NCBI GenBank assembly: GCA_015059845.1
Contig: SUZR01000001.1
Span: forward strand, 124,001-188,000
DNA: 64,000 bases
From: Rikenellaceae bacterium
Lineage (GTDB): Bacteria > Bacteroidota > Bacteroidia > Bacteroidales > Rikenellaceae
Direction: 5' to 3'
The translations under genes and the position numbers were made by a program. Each line of letters opens with the position of its first letter. Positions within the stretch are counted from its first letter, which is position 1. A model generated the notes under the pieces. The model was given only the letters and a program-made list of their open reading frames with translations, was not told where the DNA came from and did no database searches. Shown piece by piece: positions 33,359-42,234 of this stretch.

Positions 33359-36300
33359 ATGCAGGACTTCGTACATCTTCACGTACACTCTCAGTATTCG
33401 ATTCTCGATGGTCAGGCAAGTATTCAGAAACTTGTAGATAAGGCTATCGGGGATGGAATGCGTGGTATTGCCATTACCGACCACGGAAATATGTTCGGTA
33501 TTAAGGAGTTCTGGAACTATGTCAAGAAGAAGAATGGCGCACGCCGTGATAAGCTGAAGAAGACTTCGGCTGCTATTGCCGAGTTGCAGACCGTCGTGGA
33601 TGGCGGAGAGGCTACCGAGGAGCAGAAGACTGAACTGGCAAAGCTGAAGGCCGAGCTGGACTCACTCCCGAAGGAGGATTTCAAGGCTATTATCGGTTGT
33701 GAGGTGTATGTTGCACGCCGAGGTTTGCAGTTCAAGGAGGGTAAGCAGGACCAGAGTGGTTACCACCTTATCCTGCTGGCTAAGAACGAGAAGGGTTACA
33801 AGAATCTAATCAAGATAGTATCGAAGGCGTGGACCGAGGGCTTCTATATGCGTCCGCGTACGGATCGCGTCGAGTTGGAAAAGTATCACGAGGGGCTGAT
33901 TTGCTGCTCGGCTTGCTTGGGAGGCGAGATCCCTAAGATGATTACGGCGGGCGATTTGGAGGCTGCCGAGAAGGCTATTCGGTGGCATAAGAACCTCTTT
34001 GGTGAAGATTATTACCTTGAGCTGCAGCTGCATAAGGCTACTGTTGAGCGTGCTAACCACGAGGCCTACCCTATGCAGTTGGAGGTGAATAAGCATTTGA
34101 TTGAGTTCTCGCAGCGACTTGGTGTGAAGCTTATATGCTCGAACGATGTCCATTTTGTGGATGAGATTCACGCCGAGGCGCACGACCGTTTGATATGCCT
34201 CTCGACAAGTAAGGATTTGGACGACCCGAAGCGTATGCTCTACTCTAAGCAGGAGTGGATGAAGACGCGCGCCGAGATGAATGCCATCTTTGAGGATGTG
34301 CCCGAGGCGCTGGCCAATACGGTGGAGATTTGCAATAAGGTCGAGAGTTACTCTATCGACCACGCGCCGATTATGCCTACCTTTGAGATTCCAGAGGAGT
34401 TTGGTACGGAGGAGGGTTATCGTGCGAAATATAGTGAGCAAGACCTCTTTGATGAGTTTACTCGTGACGAGAACGGCAATGTGATTATGGCCGAGGCCGA
34501 CGCACACAAAAAGATTGATAAATTAGGCGGTTACGATAAGTTATATCGAATAAAACTTGAGGCAGATTACTTGGCTCATCTGACTCTCGAGCGTGCCAAG
34601 AAGCGTTATGGCGACCCGCTGTCGGACGAGGTGGCCGAGCGACTGAAGTTCGAGTTGCACATTATGAAGACGATGGGTTTCCCGGGTTACTTTCTTATTG
34701 TGCAGGACTTTATTTGTGCGGCGCGTGAGCAGTTGGATGTGTCGGTTGGTCCGGGTCGTGGTTCGGCGGCGGGTTCGGCTGTGGCCTACTGCTTGGGTAT
34801 CACGCAGATTGACCCTATCAAGTACGACCTGCTGTTTGAGCGTTTCTTGAATCCTGACCGTATCTCGCTTCCGGATATTGATATCGACTTCGATGATGAT
34901 GGCCGAGGTCGCGTGTTGAATTGGGTTACGCAGAAATATGGTAAGGAGAAGGTGGCACATATCATCACCTACGGTACGATGGCCACGAAGATGGCTCTGA
35001 AGGATGTTGCCCGTGTGCAGAAGCTGCCGCTCAAGGAGTCAGATAGATTGTGTAAGCTGGTGCCCGACCGTATTCCCGATAAGAAGATAAATCTGGCCAA
35101 TGCTATCGACTACGTGCCAGAACTGAAGGCCGCTGAGGATTCGGATGACCCCATAATGAGCGAGACCATCAAGTATGCCCGTATGCTGGAGGGTAATGTG
35201 CGAGGCACGGGTGTTCACGCCTGCGGTACGATTATCTGCCGTGATGATATTACCGACTGGGTACCCGTAAGTACGGCTGACGATAAGGAGACGGGCGAAA
35301 AGATGCTCGTGACGCAGTACGAGGGCTCGGTGATTGAAGATACGGGTCTTATCAAGATGGACTTTCTGGGTCTTAAGACGCTCTCGATTATCAAGGATGC
35401 CGTAGCCAACGTGAAGCACACGAAGGGCATTGATATTGATATAGATGCGATTGATATCGAAGACCCCGTTACATATAAGCTCTATTGCGATGGCGGAACG
35501 GTTGGTACATTCCAGTTTGAGTCGCCGGGTATGCAGAAGTATTTGCGCGAGTTGAAGCCCTCAACCTTCGAGGACCTCATTGCGATGAATGCCCTCTATC
35601 GTCCTGGCCCGATGGATTATATTCCCGACTTTATCGACCGTAAGCACGGCCGTAAGCCTATCGTTTATGATATTCCCATTATGGAGAAGTATCTTAAGGA
35701 TACTTACGGTATTACGGTATATCAGGAGCAGGTGATGCTCTTGTCGCGTCTGCTGGGTGGTTTCACACGCGGTGAGTCCGATACATTGCGTAAGGCGATG
35801 GGTAAGAAGATTAAGTCGAAGCTGGATGAGCTGAAGCCTAAGTTTATCTCGGGCGGTCAGGCCAATGGCCACGACCCCAATGTGCTGGAGAAGATTTGGG
35901 CCGATTGGGAGAAATTCGCGTCGTATGCGTTTAACAAATCGCACGCTACGTGCTACTCGTGGGTGGCATATCAGACGGCATACCTTAAAGCCAACTACCC
36001 CTCGGAGTATATGGCGGCAGTGTTGAGCCGAAACCTGGCCGACATTAAGTCTATTACGCAGTATATGACTGAGTGTAAGCAGATGGGTATTCGCGTGTTG
36101 GGACCCGATATCAACGAGTCGGAGCAGAATTTTTCTTCTAATAAGTCAGGCGATATTCGTTTCGGTTTGGCGGCGATTAAGGGTGTCGGTGAGGCCGCCG
36201 TGCGTTCGATTATTGACGAGCGTACGAAGAATGGCCCGTATAAGAATATATACGACCTTATGGAGCGAGTTAACTTTACAGTCGTTAACCGCAAGTGTTT

Positions 36301-37186
36301 TGAGAATATTGCATACTCGGGAGGCTTTGACTCGATTATCGATTTCCATCGTAGTAAGTTCTTCGCGGCGGACTCGCGTAGCAGTAACCCCGTAATGTTC
36401 ATCGAGCAGCTTATGCGCTATGGCCAGCGCGTGCAGCAGGAGAAACTCAACTCGCAGCAGAGCCTGTTTGGTGGTGGCGAGGTTGTGGATATTCAGCCCC
36501 CGACGGTGCCCGTAGCTGAGGATTGGAATCAGTTGATGCTGCTCAACAAGGAGCGCGAGGTGATTGGCCTCTATCTCTCGGCGCATCCGCTGGATGATTA
36601 TAAGGTTATCATCGACCATATGTGTAAGACAAGCCTTTCGGATTTGGCCGATTTGGAGTCGCTTAATGGTCAGGAGGTAAGCCTTGCGGGTGTTGTGACC
36701 TCGGTGCAGGAGATGACCACCAAGACAGGTCGCCATTGGGGTAAATTTACGATGGAGGATTACAACGGCACGCACGAATTTGCGATGTTCGGCAAGGATT
36801 ATGAGAACTTCAGCAAGTTTATGCACGTCAATTACTTCCTGCTTGTGAAGGGTAAGGTGCAGCCGCGTCCGTATGGCGATAATCCCGAGCTGGAGTTTAA
36901 GATTCTCTCGATGATGCAGCTGGCCGAGGTGCAGGATACGATGATTAAGGAGCTGCACCTGAGTATCCCCGTGGATGAACTCACGCCTACGTTCGTCACG
37001 GATTTTGCAGATAGGATACGTGCGAACAGCAAGAAGAAGTCGAACGTCATCCTGCGAATGACCATCACCGACCGTGCGGGCGGCACGACGCTGAATATGT
37101 ATTCGAAGCGTTATAAGATTACGTTAGAGCAGGATATTATTGATTATATGGAACGAAACAATTTGAAATATACATTATTATCATAA
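33359..37186 (+). CDS. dnaE: DNA polymerase III alpha subunit
   Basis: 1,275-residue replicative polymerase. It starts with a PHP domain keeping metal-binding motifs (HLHVHSQYSILDG, ITDHGNMFG) but carrying a charged, probably coiled insert (about residues 57-100). The palm has GPGRGSAAGSAV and the catalytic aspartates in PDIDIDFDDDGR (about residue 506). The fingers show TFQFESPGMQ and YRPGPMDYIP, then YQEQVM, AYQTAYLKANYP and a C-terminal OB-fold from about residue 1,090 (VSLAGVVTSVQEM). The start is preceded by AAAGGAG at a normal distance, an unusual Shine-Dalgarno for this genome. trxA follows 19 bases downstream. Confidence 0.97.
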   Translation: MQDFVHLHVHSQYSILDGQASIQKLVDKAIGDGMRGIAITDHGNMFGIKEFWNYVKKKNGARRDKLKKTSAAIAELQTVVDGGEATEEQKTELAKLKAELDSLPKEDFKAIIGCEVYVARRGLQFKEGKQDQSGYHLILLAKNEKGYKNLIKIVSKAWTEGFYMRPRTDRVELEKYHEGLICCSACLGGEIPKMITAGDLEAAEKAIRWHKNLFGEDYYLELQLHKATVERANHEAYPMQLEVNKHLIEFSQRLGVKLICSNDVHFVDEIHAEAHDRLICLSTSKDLDDPKRMLYSKQEWMKTRAEMNAIFEDVPEALANTVEICNKVESYSIDHAPIMPTFEIPEEFGTEEGYRAKYSEQDLFDEFTRDENGNVIMAEADAHKKIDKLGGYDKLYRIKLEADYLAHLTLERAKKRYGDPLSDEVAERLKFELHIMKTMGFPGYFLIVQDFICAAREQLDVSVGPGRGSAAGSAVAYCLGITQIDPIKYDLLFERFLNPDRISLPDIDIDFDDDGRGRVLNWVTQKYGKEKVAHIITYGTMATKMALKDVARVQKLPLKESDRLCKLVPDRIPDKKINLANAIDYVPELKAAEDSDDPIMSETIKYARMLEGNVRGTGVHACGTIICRDDITDWVPVSTADDKETGEKMLVTQYEGSVIEDTGLIKMDFLGLKTLSIIKDAVANVKHTKGIDIDIDAIDIEDPVTYKLYCDGGTVGTFQFESPGMQKYLRELKPSTFEDLIAMNALYRPGPMDYIPDFIDRKHGRKPIVYDIPIMEKYLKDTYGITVYQEQVMLLSRLLGGFTRGESDTLRKAMGKKIKSKLDELKPKFISGGQANGHDPNVLEKIWADWEKFASYAFNKSHATCYSWVAYQTAYLKANYPSEYMAAVLSRNLADIKSITQYMTECKQMGIRVLGPDINESEQNFSSNKSGDIRFGLAAIKGVGEAAVRSIIDERTKNGPYKNIYDLMERVNFTVVNRKCFENIAYSGGFDSIIDFHRSKFFAADSRSSNPVMFIEQLMRYGQRVQQEKLNSQQSLFGGGEVVDIQPPTVPVAEDWNQLMLLNKEREVIGLYLSAHPLDDYKVIIDHMCKTSLSDLADLESLNGQEVSLAGVVTSVQEMTTKTGRHWGKFTMEDYNGTHEFAMFGKDYENFSKFMHVNYFLLVKGKVQPRPYGDNPELEFKILSMMQLAEVQDTMIKELHLSIPVDELTPTFVTDFADRIRANSKKKSNVILRMTITDRAGGTTLNMYSKRYKITLEQDIIDYMERNNLKYTLLS

Positions 37187-37205
37187 ACAATTAAAATTTA
37201 TAATT

Positions 37206-37520
37206 ATGGCATTAGCAATTACAAACGAGAATTATGAGTCATTGATGGCATCGGGTAAGCCCGTTGTTATTGATTTTTGGGCTGAGTGGTGTGGTCCCTG
37301 CCGTATGGTAGGTCCTATCATCGATGAGCTTGCAGAGGAGTATGGCGAGCAGGTGGTTATCGGCAAGTGCGACGTTGACTCTTGCGACGATATCGTGGCA
37401 CAGTACCGCGTGCGCAACATCCCCACTATTGTATTTATCAAGGGTGGCGAGGTTGTTGACAAGGTTGTCGGCGCAACAAGCAAAGATACTTTGAAGTCAA
37501 AGATTGATGCGATGTTGTAA
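37206..37520 (+). CDS. trxA: Thioredoxin
   Basis: 104 residues, the normal length. Cytoplasmic dithiol reductant. The active site is WAEWCGPCRM; the cis-Pro loop is VRNIPTIVF. Lies directly after dnaE and is followed by a strong terminator. No signal peptide, so it is the cytoplasmic type. Confidence 0.96.
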   Translation: MALAITNENYESLMASGKPVVIDFWAEWCGPCRMVGPIIDELAEEYGEQVVIGKCDVDSCDDIVAQYRVRNIPTIVFIKGGEVVDKVVGATSKDTLKSKIDAML

Positions 37521-37535
37521 TAACTTTACGACAAT

Positions 37536-37570
37536 AAAAAACGGAGGCTTGTGAAAGTCTCCGTTTTTTT
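37536..37570. terminator. Bidirectional terminator between trxA and htpG
   Basis: AAAAAACGGAG (37536-37546) pairs with CTCCGTTTTTT (37559-37569), with an inner GCTT/AAGT extension and GTGA loop. It can end trxA on the plus and htpG on the minus strand. Confidence 0.88.
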
Positions 37571-37584
37571 GTTTAATTACCACC

Positions 37585-39645
37585 CTACTTCTCAATCAGC
37601 GAAATACTGCGCTGGATAAAGTCGGTGAGGTTTTTGCCCTTCAGCATACCATTTGACAGCAGCGCGAGGTCGATGATTTGGCGCACCAACTTATTCTGCT
37701 TACCAATCTCCTTGAGGCGCTCGTTGCGCTCGTCGCGCAGCGTTACAACCTTCTTCGAGAGCTCCTCGCTCATCTCCTTCTCCTCGGGCGTGAAATCCTC
37801 GTGCTTCTTGCCCTTCACGGTCTCATCGAAGCGCTGCTCCTCGGCTACGGCGGCGTCAATCTTCTTGGTGATAGACTTCAGCTTGTCGCCATACTCCTTC
37901 TCTACGCCGCCCAAAATATCAATCACGATGGGATGGTTGCCATTTACCGCGATAGTGAAATTGTCGGGCATCTGGCCGTAGAACTGGCTCATACCGCCAC
38001 CGCTGACCTTCGCCATCTCCTTCATACGGCGCATAAACTCGTTCTGCGTAATCACAACGGGTGCATCCTCGGCCGACATAGGCTCGAATGAGATGGTGTA
38101 CGAAATCTTCTCATCCTGCGGCAGCTGGCTCTCAAATACGGGGCGCATCAAATCCTGCTGTGCCTCGGTGAGCGACATTGACATCTGCTCCTTCTTCTGG
38201 ATGAGCTTCTCCACAACATCGCTATCTACGCGCACGAAGCGTACGTTCTGATTCTTCGACTCGTAGTAGTTGATATAGTGGTTATCCAGCTGGCCGTTCA
38301 TCTCCAGCACGTCGTAGCCCTTCGCCTTGGCACCCTCAACGAATGAGTGCTTATCGACAACATCGTCAACGTAAAGCAAGATGATATTATCGTTCTTGTC
38401 GGTCTGGTTCTCCTTGACAACCTCGATATACTCCTTGGCTGTGAAGTACTTACCCTCGGTAGATTTTAGGAGCATAAAATCCTGCGCCTTCTCGGCGAAC
38501 TTCTCGTCGGTGAGCATACCGTACTGGATAAATATCTTCAGGTCGTCCCACTTCTTCTCGTAGTCGGGGCGCATAGTGTTGAATAGCTCCTTCAGACGGT
38601 CGGCAACCTTGCGGGTGATGTAGCTCGAAATCTTTTTTACGTTTGAGTCGCTCTGCAGGTAGCTACGCGATACGTTCAGCGGAATATCAGGCGAGTCGAT
38701 AACGCCGTGCAATAACGTAAGGTACTCGGGAACAATGCCCTCCACCTGGTCGGTAACGAATACCTGATTGCAGTAGAGCTGAATCTTGTTCTTCTGAATC
38801 TCGAAGTTGTTGTTAATCTTCGGGAAGTAGAGAATACCCGTGAGGTTGAACGGATAGTCGATGTTCATATGGATGTTGAACAGAGGCTCGTCACTCATCG
38901 GATATAGCTCGCTGTAAAACTCCTTGTACTGCTGCTCGGTAATCTCCGTCGGCTTGCGGGTCCAGAGGGGCTCGATATTGTTGATGATGTTATCCTTTTC
39001 AGTATCAACATACTTGCCATCCTTCCACTCCTTCACCTTGCCAAATGCAATGGGTACGGGCAGGAAGTGGCAATACTTCTTCAAAAGCTCCTCCACCTTC
39101 TGCTCCTCGCAATACTCCTTGCAGTCGTCCGAGAGGTGCAGCACGATTTGCGTGCCACGCTCTCGTTTCTCTGGAAGCTCCTCCATCTGATACTCGGGAG
39201 AGCCATCGCACGACCAATGCATCGAAGGTGCATCGGCATTATATGATTGTGTGAAAATCTCAACCTTGTCGGCTACCATAAACGATGAGTAGAAGCCCAA
39301 ACCAAAGTGGCCGATGATGGCCTGGTCCTTGTACTTGGCTAGGAACTCCTCGGCGCCCGAGAAGGCAATCTGGTTGATGTAGCGGTCAATCTCGTCGGCA
39401 GTCATACCGATACCGCGGTCGGTTACCGTAAGCGTCTTCTTGTCGGCGTCTGCGCTAATGTGGATTGTGATGTCGCCCAACTCGCCCTGAAACTCATTCT
39501 TAGCCGAGAGGGTCTTTAACTTCTGCGTAGCATCTACGGCATTAGATACCAACTCACGCAAGAAGATTTCGTGGTCTGAATAGAGGAATTTTTTAATGAC
39601 GGGAAATATATTCTCCGTTGTTACTCCGATTTTTCCGTTTCTCAT
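37585..39645 (-). CDS. htpG: Molecular chaperone HtpG (Hsp90)
   Basis: 686 residues. The GHKL ATPase domain has ELVSNAVDATQKL, DRGIGMTADEI and GHFGLGFYSSFMVADKVE. The middle domain follows (YLTLLHGVIDSPDIPLNVSRSYLQ) and the C-terminal dimer domain is complete (DLALLSNGMLKG). Works with other chaperones on late folding steps. The 5' region contains a 10-bp inverted repeat just before the gene. Confidence 0.96.
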   Translation of the reverse strand: MRNGKIGVTTENIFPVIKKFLYSDHEIFLRELVSNAVDATQKLKTLSAKNEFQGELGDITIHISADADKKTLTVTDRGIGMTADEIDRYINQIAFSGAEEFLAKYKDQAIIGHFGLGFYSSFMVADKVEIFTQSYNADAPSMHWSCDGSPEYQMEELPEKRERGTQIVLHLSDDCKEYCEEQKVEELLKKYCHFLPVPIAFGKVKEWKDGKYVDTEKDNIINNIEPLWTRKPTEITEQQYKEFYSELYPMSDEPLFNIHMNIDYPFNLTGILYFPKINNNFEIQKNKIQLYCNQVFVTDQVEGIVPEYLTLLHGVIDSPDIPLNVSRSYLQSDSNVKKISSYITRKVADRLKELFNTMRPDYEKKWDDLKIFIQYGMLTDEKFAEKAQDFMLLKSTEGKYFTAKEYIEVVKENQTDKNDNIILLYVDDVVDKHSFVEGAKAKGYDVLEMNGQLDNHYINYYESKNQNVRFVRVDSDVVEKLIQKKEQMSMSLTEAQQDLMRPVFESQLPQDEKISYTISFEPMSAEDAPVVITQNEFMRRMKEMAKVSGGGMSQFYGQMPDNFTIAVNGNHPIVIDILGGVEKEYGDKLKSITKKIDAAVAEEQRFDETVKGKKHEDFTPEEKEMSEELSKKVVTLRDERNERLKEIGKQNKLVRQIIDLALLSNGMLKGKNLTDFIQRSISLIEK

Positions 39646-39662
39646 TTTTATATAGTTATTGT

Positions 39663-39735
39663 ATTATTATCTGCATCGAGATAATAATCAAACTATGTGC
39701 CAGTTGCGTGCAAGTGTCATTTTGGCATACTTGCA
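39663..39735. promoter_or_regulatory. Inverted repeats upstream of htpG
   Basis: A perfect 10-bp inverted repeat, ATTATTATCT (39663-39672) and AGATAATAAT (39679-39688) with a 6-base spacer, ends 18 bases upstream of the htpG ATG. Further up TGCAAGT (39709-39715) and ACTTGCA (39729-39735) form a second. A weak -7 element (TAGTTTG, minus strand, about 39690-39696) lies between them, so the first repeat would be in the mRNA leader. It is not the CIRCE element. Confidence 0.4.
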
Positions 39736-39767
39736 GCCGAGAGTGGCAGTATGAGTGTGCGGTTTTG

Positions 39768-40397
39768 TCAGTCGGCGAGTGATTTTCTGTTTAGGTGGAG
39801 AGTCATAAATATGCCCTGCGCGGCATAATATGTTGTCATTATCCAGATACTGCTATGTGGAATGGTTATGATATACTTACCCAAAACAATAAGAGAATCA
39901 GATAAAATAAAGAGCAATGCAGCTCCGACGTACCACCACTTCAGTGGTCGCTGCTGGAAGATGGCAGTTGCTCCCATAGTGAATATTATCAAGCCATAGA
40001 TTGCCACTGCGATAAACTCAACCTGCGACTCAATGTGCGAGAGGACAAAGCCTAAGTAGCTGATAGTCACTACAGCCAGAATTGTTGCATAGCTGGCGTT
40101 GCTGCGCAAAGATGCTCTGCGAGGTACGAAGTCGCAGATGTAGAATATGTGTGCTACAGCGAAGAAAGCCACCTGCATAATAAAGTTACCCGTCGAGCCG
40201 GCATAATCACCTGCGGCCGACGCCAGAAGAGCGAGAGGAATCATATTTCCTCCGGCCTTGCAATTCGTGGCAGCAGCAACGGCTGCAAAGAGCGTGGGAA
40301 CGGCGACAAACCATCCGCGGATAAAGAAAAATATGATGGCAAGTAGCAGGAAGATTCCTACGGCTACCTTATTGTAAATCTTCGGCTTATTCATCAT
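39768..40397 (-). CDS. YhhN-family membrane protein (lysoplasmalogenase-like)
   Basis: About 209 residues from the double ATG at 40392-40397; the longer frame overlaps the thioesterase gene. It has about seven or eight hydrophobic segments. YhhN marks include LLASAAGDYAG, VAFFAVAHIFYICDF, GATAIFQQRPLKWWYVGAALLFILSDSLIVL and MTTYYAAQGIFMTLHL, with conserved Asp and His typical of TMEM86/YhhN. Animal members cleave lysoplasmalogens; the bacterial role is less clear. It overlaps the thioesterase gene by about 10 bases and is the last gene of the long operon from 46956. Confidence 0.8.
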   Translation of the reverse strand: MMNKPKIYNKVAVGIFLLLAIIFFFIRGWFVAVPTLFAAVAAATNCKAGGNMIPLALLASAAGDYAGSTGNFIMQVAFFAVAHIFYICDFVPRRASLRSNASYATILAVVTISYLGFVLSHIESQVEFIAVAIYGLIIFTMGATAIFQQRPLKWWYVGAALLFILSDSLIVLGKYIITIPHSSIWIMTTYYAAQGIFMTLHLNRKSLAD

Positions 40398-40818
40398 CTG
40401 TATTAGATTTTTTGATATACTCCTCCAGTGCCGATACAAACCACTCCGGTGCGCGGCAGGGACGGCGTGTGTCGGAGTGCATAAAGCCCAATGTTACACG
40501 TCCTGTATTGATTAGCTTTCCCGATTCGTTATACACCTCGCTGCCTATTATCAATCGGGCCGACGGCATCTCATCCATAAAGACCTTTACGGTCAATACC
40601 TCGTCGTAAAATGCGGGATAGAGGTAACGCGATTGCACCTCGATGATGGGTGACATTATGCTGCGGCGCTCAATCTCGGCGTAGGTAAGCCCCATCTCTC
40701 GTAGCCACTCGGTGCGAGCCATCTCGTACATAACGATGTAGTTTGAGTGGTGCATTATGCCCATCTGGTCGGTATCCTTATATCGAACGCGAATCTTTGT
40801 CTCGAATGATAACAGCAT
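40387..40818 (-). CDS. Acyl-CoA thioesterase, YbgC/4HBT family
   Basis: 143 residues in a hot-dog fold. The start KIRVRYKDTDQMGIMHHSNYIVMYEMARTEWLRE contains the catalytic region with the conserved Asp (DTDQMG) and His. It would hydrolyse short or medium acyl-CoA thioesters; YbgC relatives associate with phospholipid synthesis or the Tol-Pal locus, but no tol genes are here. It starts 18 bases after the ribF-like stop. Confidence 0.85.
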   Translation of the reverse strand: MLLSFETKIRVRYKDTDQMGIMHHSNYIVMYEMARTEWLREMGLTYAEIERRSIMSPIIEVQSRYLYPAFYDEVLTVKVFMDEMPSARLIIGSEVYNESGKLINTGRVTLGFMHSDTRRPCRAPEWFVSALEEYIKKSNTDDE

Positions 40819-40836
40819 AATATTGTGGATTATATA

Positions 40837-41574
40837 TTACTCTATCTCAATAATCACTTTACCTCGAAAGTCTGCCGGTACAACCTTAATCGTACGCTCA
40901 TCGTCAATGGTCAGCTCCACTCCTTTGCCCTCAATCGTTGCGTCATATACACCCGCAGCGGGCAGGAGCTTTTGCTGGTCAATACTCTTTATGGTGCCAT
41001 CTGAGGCTATCTCTCCCATAATAATATAGGGGTGCGACAACAGCTTGGCTGCCTTATCTACACGACCTCGTGATAAGGCCTGGCGGATGATTGTAGAGCT
41101 AACTTTGCTGTCGGCCATCTGCTGCTGCTCAACCATAAGGAGATTGAATGTACCTCGCTGCTCAAGGAAATCGTAATCACCCTCCTTCTTATGGCCAAAA
41201 CGGTGGTTGTACCCCACTACAAGGGTATTTATACCTATGCGAGCAATATCCTTCTCGATAAACTCCTGCGGTGAGGTTTGGCTGAACTCCTTGGTGAATG
41301 GGATTATAATGACATTGTTGATTCCCGTCTTCTCCAGTAGCCACAACTTCTCCTCGAGTGTGCTGAGTAGCTGCATCCTGTCGCCCGTGCCCAATACGTA
41401 TCGGGGATGTGGGTCGAACGTAATCACAATGCTCTCGCCATCAATCTCCTCGGCACGGTTGATTACGCGGCGCAACAGTTCGCGGTGACCGCAATGAATA
41501 CCGTCGAACGAACCCATTGTAGCAACGGCGTTGTTGAACTTGGGAAGATTATCTAAACCTTTGAATACTCTCAT
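40837..41574 (-). CDS. ribF: RibF-like FAD synthetase with reduced kinase domain
   Basis: 245 residues, against the usual about 310 for bifunctional riboflavin kinase/FAD synthetase. The adenylyltransferase domain is complete: VATMGSFDGIHCGHRELL (HxGH-like motif), ITFDPHPRYVLG, VVGYNHRFGHKKEGD and VSSTIIRQAL. Past about residue 178 only about 65 residues remain. They keep a PAAGVYD segment like the kinase's P-x-GVY strand but lack the GR-LGFPTAN motif and the NIGTRPT region that bind ATP and riboflavin. So FMN adenylylation is likely, riboflavin phosphorylation doubtful. The gene lies 6 bases after rex. Confidence 0.85.
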   Translation of the reverse strand: MRVFKGLDNLPKFNNAVATMGSFDGIHCGHRELLRRVINRAEEIDGESIVITFDPHPRYVLGTGDRMQLLSTLEEKLWLLEKTGINNVIIIPFTKEFSQTSPQEFIEKDIARIGINTLVVGYNHRFGHKKEGDYDFLEQRGTFNLLMVEQQQMADSKVSSTIIRQALSRGRVDKAAKLLSHPYIIMGEIASDGTIKSIDQQKLLPAAGVYDATIEGKGVELTIDDERTIKVVPADFRGKVIIEIE

Positions 41575-41580
41575 AATGTG

Positions 41581-42234
41581 TTACATTTTCTCGTCACTCT
41601 CCTTGACGAAATATGCCACCTTCTCCAAGATGGTGGTAATATCATAGTTCTCGGCAACGATACCACTCGGGAAGTTCAGCGGAGCCGATGTGAAGTTAAG
41701 TACACCCTTTATACCAGCGTTAATGATTGGCAAGACCAGCGACGGTGCCACGCGTGTGGGAGATGAGATGACGGCAATGCTCACATCCATCTGTGCCACA
41801 ATCTCCTCGAACTGGTCCATATGGTAGCAAGGGATATCGTCGATGATGGAGCCGACCTTCTCGGGGTCCACATCGAAGGCCGTTACGATGCGTAGCTTAC
41901 GACGCTTGCCATTAAAATAGTTGGTGATAGCCTGACCGAGGTGTCCCATACCGATGATGGCGATGTTCATCACATCCTCGCTGTCGAGAATGTTGTTTAT
42001 GAACTCGATTAGTACCTTAACGTCATAACCCTTCTTCGTGTCGCTCGAAAAGCCTATGAGCATCAAGTCGCGGCGCACCTGCACCGCCGTAATGCCGTGC
42101 ATACCGGCCAATACGTGCGAGAAGATGTGGGTAATTCCCTGCTTGTGGCACGACAACAACGAACGGCGATACTCGCTAAGGCGTTCGATGGTCTTTTCGG
42201 GTATGTTATTGGTTAAGGTTGCCATACTACTCAA
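41581..42234 (-). CDS. rex: Redox-sensing transcriptional repressor Rex
   Basis: 217 residues. An N-terminal winged helix (EKTIERLSEYRRSL..., AGMHGITAVQVRRDLMLIG) is followed by a Rossmann domain with IIGMGHLGQAITNY and the domain-swapped C-terminal helix (KVAYFVKES). Rex binds DNA when NADH is low and controls fermentation and respiration genes. It overlaps the upstream LysM protein gene by 8 bases and sits just before ribF, a flavin gene. Its targets cannot be seen from this window. Confidence 0.95.
   Translation of the reverse strand: MSSMATLTNNIPEKTIERLSEYRRSLLSCHKQGITHIFSHVLAGMHGITAVQVRRDLMLIGFSSDTKKGYDVKVLIEFINNILDSEDVMNIAIIGMGHLGQAITNYFNGKRRKLRIVTAFDVDPEKVGSIIDDIPCYHMDQFEEIVAQMDVSIAVISSPTRVAPSLVLPIINAGIKGVLNFTSAPLNFPSGIVAENYDITTILEKVAYFVKESDEKM

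Noticed and set aside
39045..39254. Small open frames antisense to htpG
   Set aside because: They follow from the codon bias of htpG and have no promoter or motif of their own.
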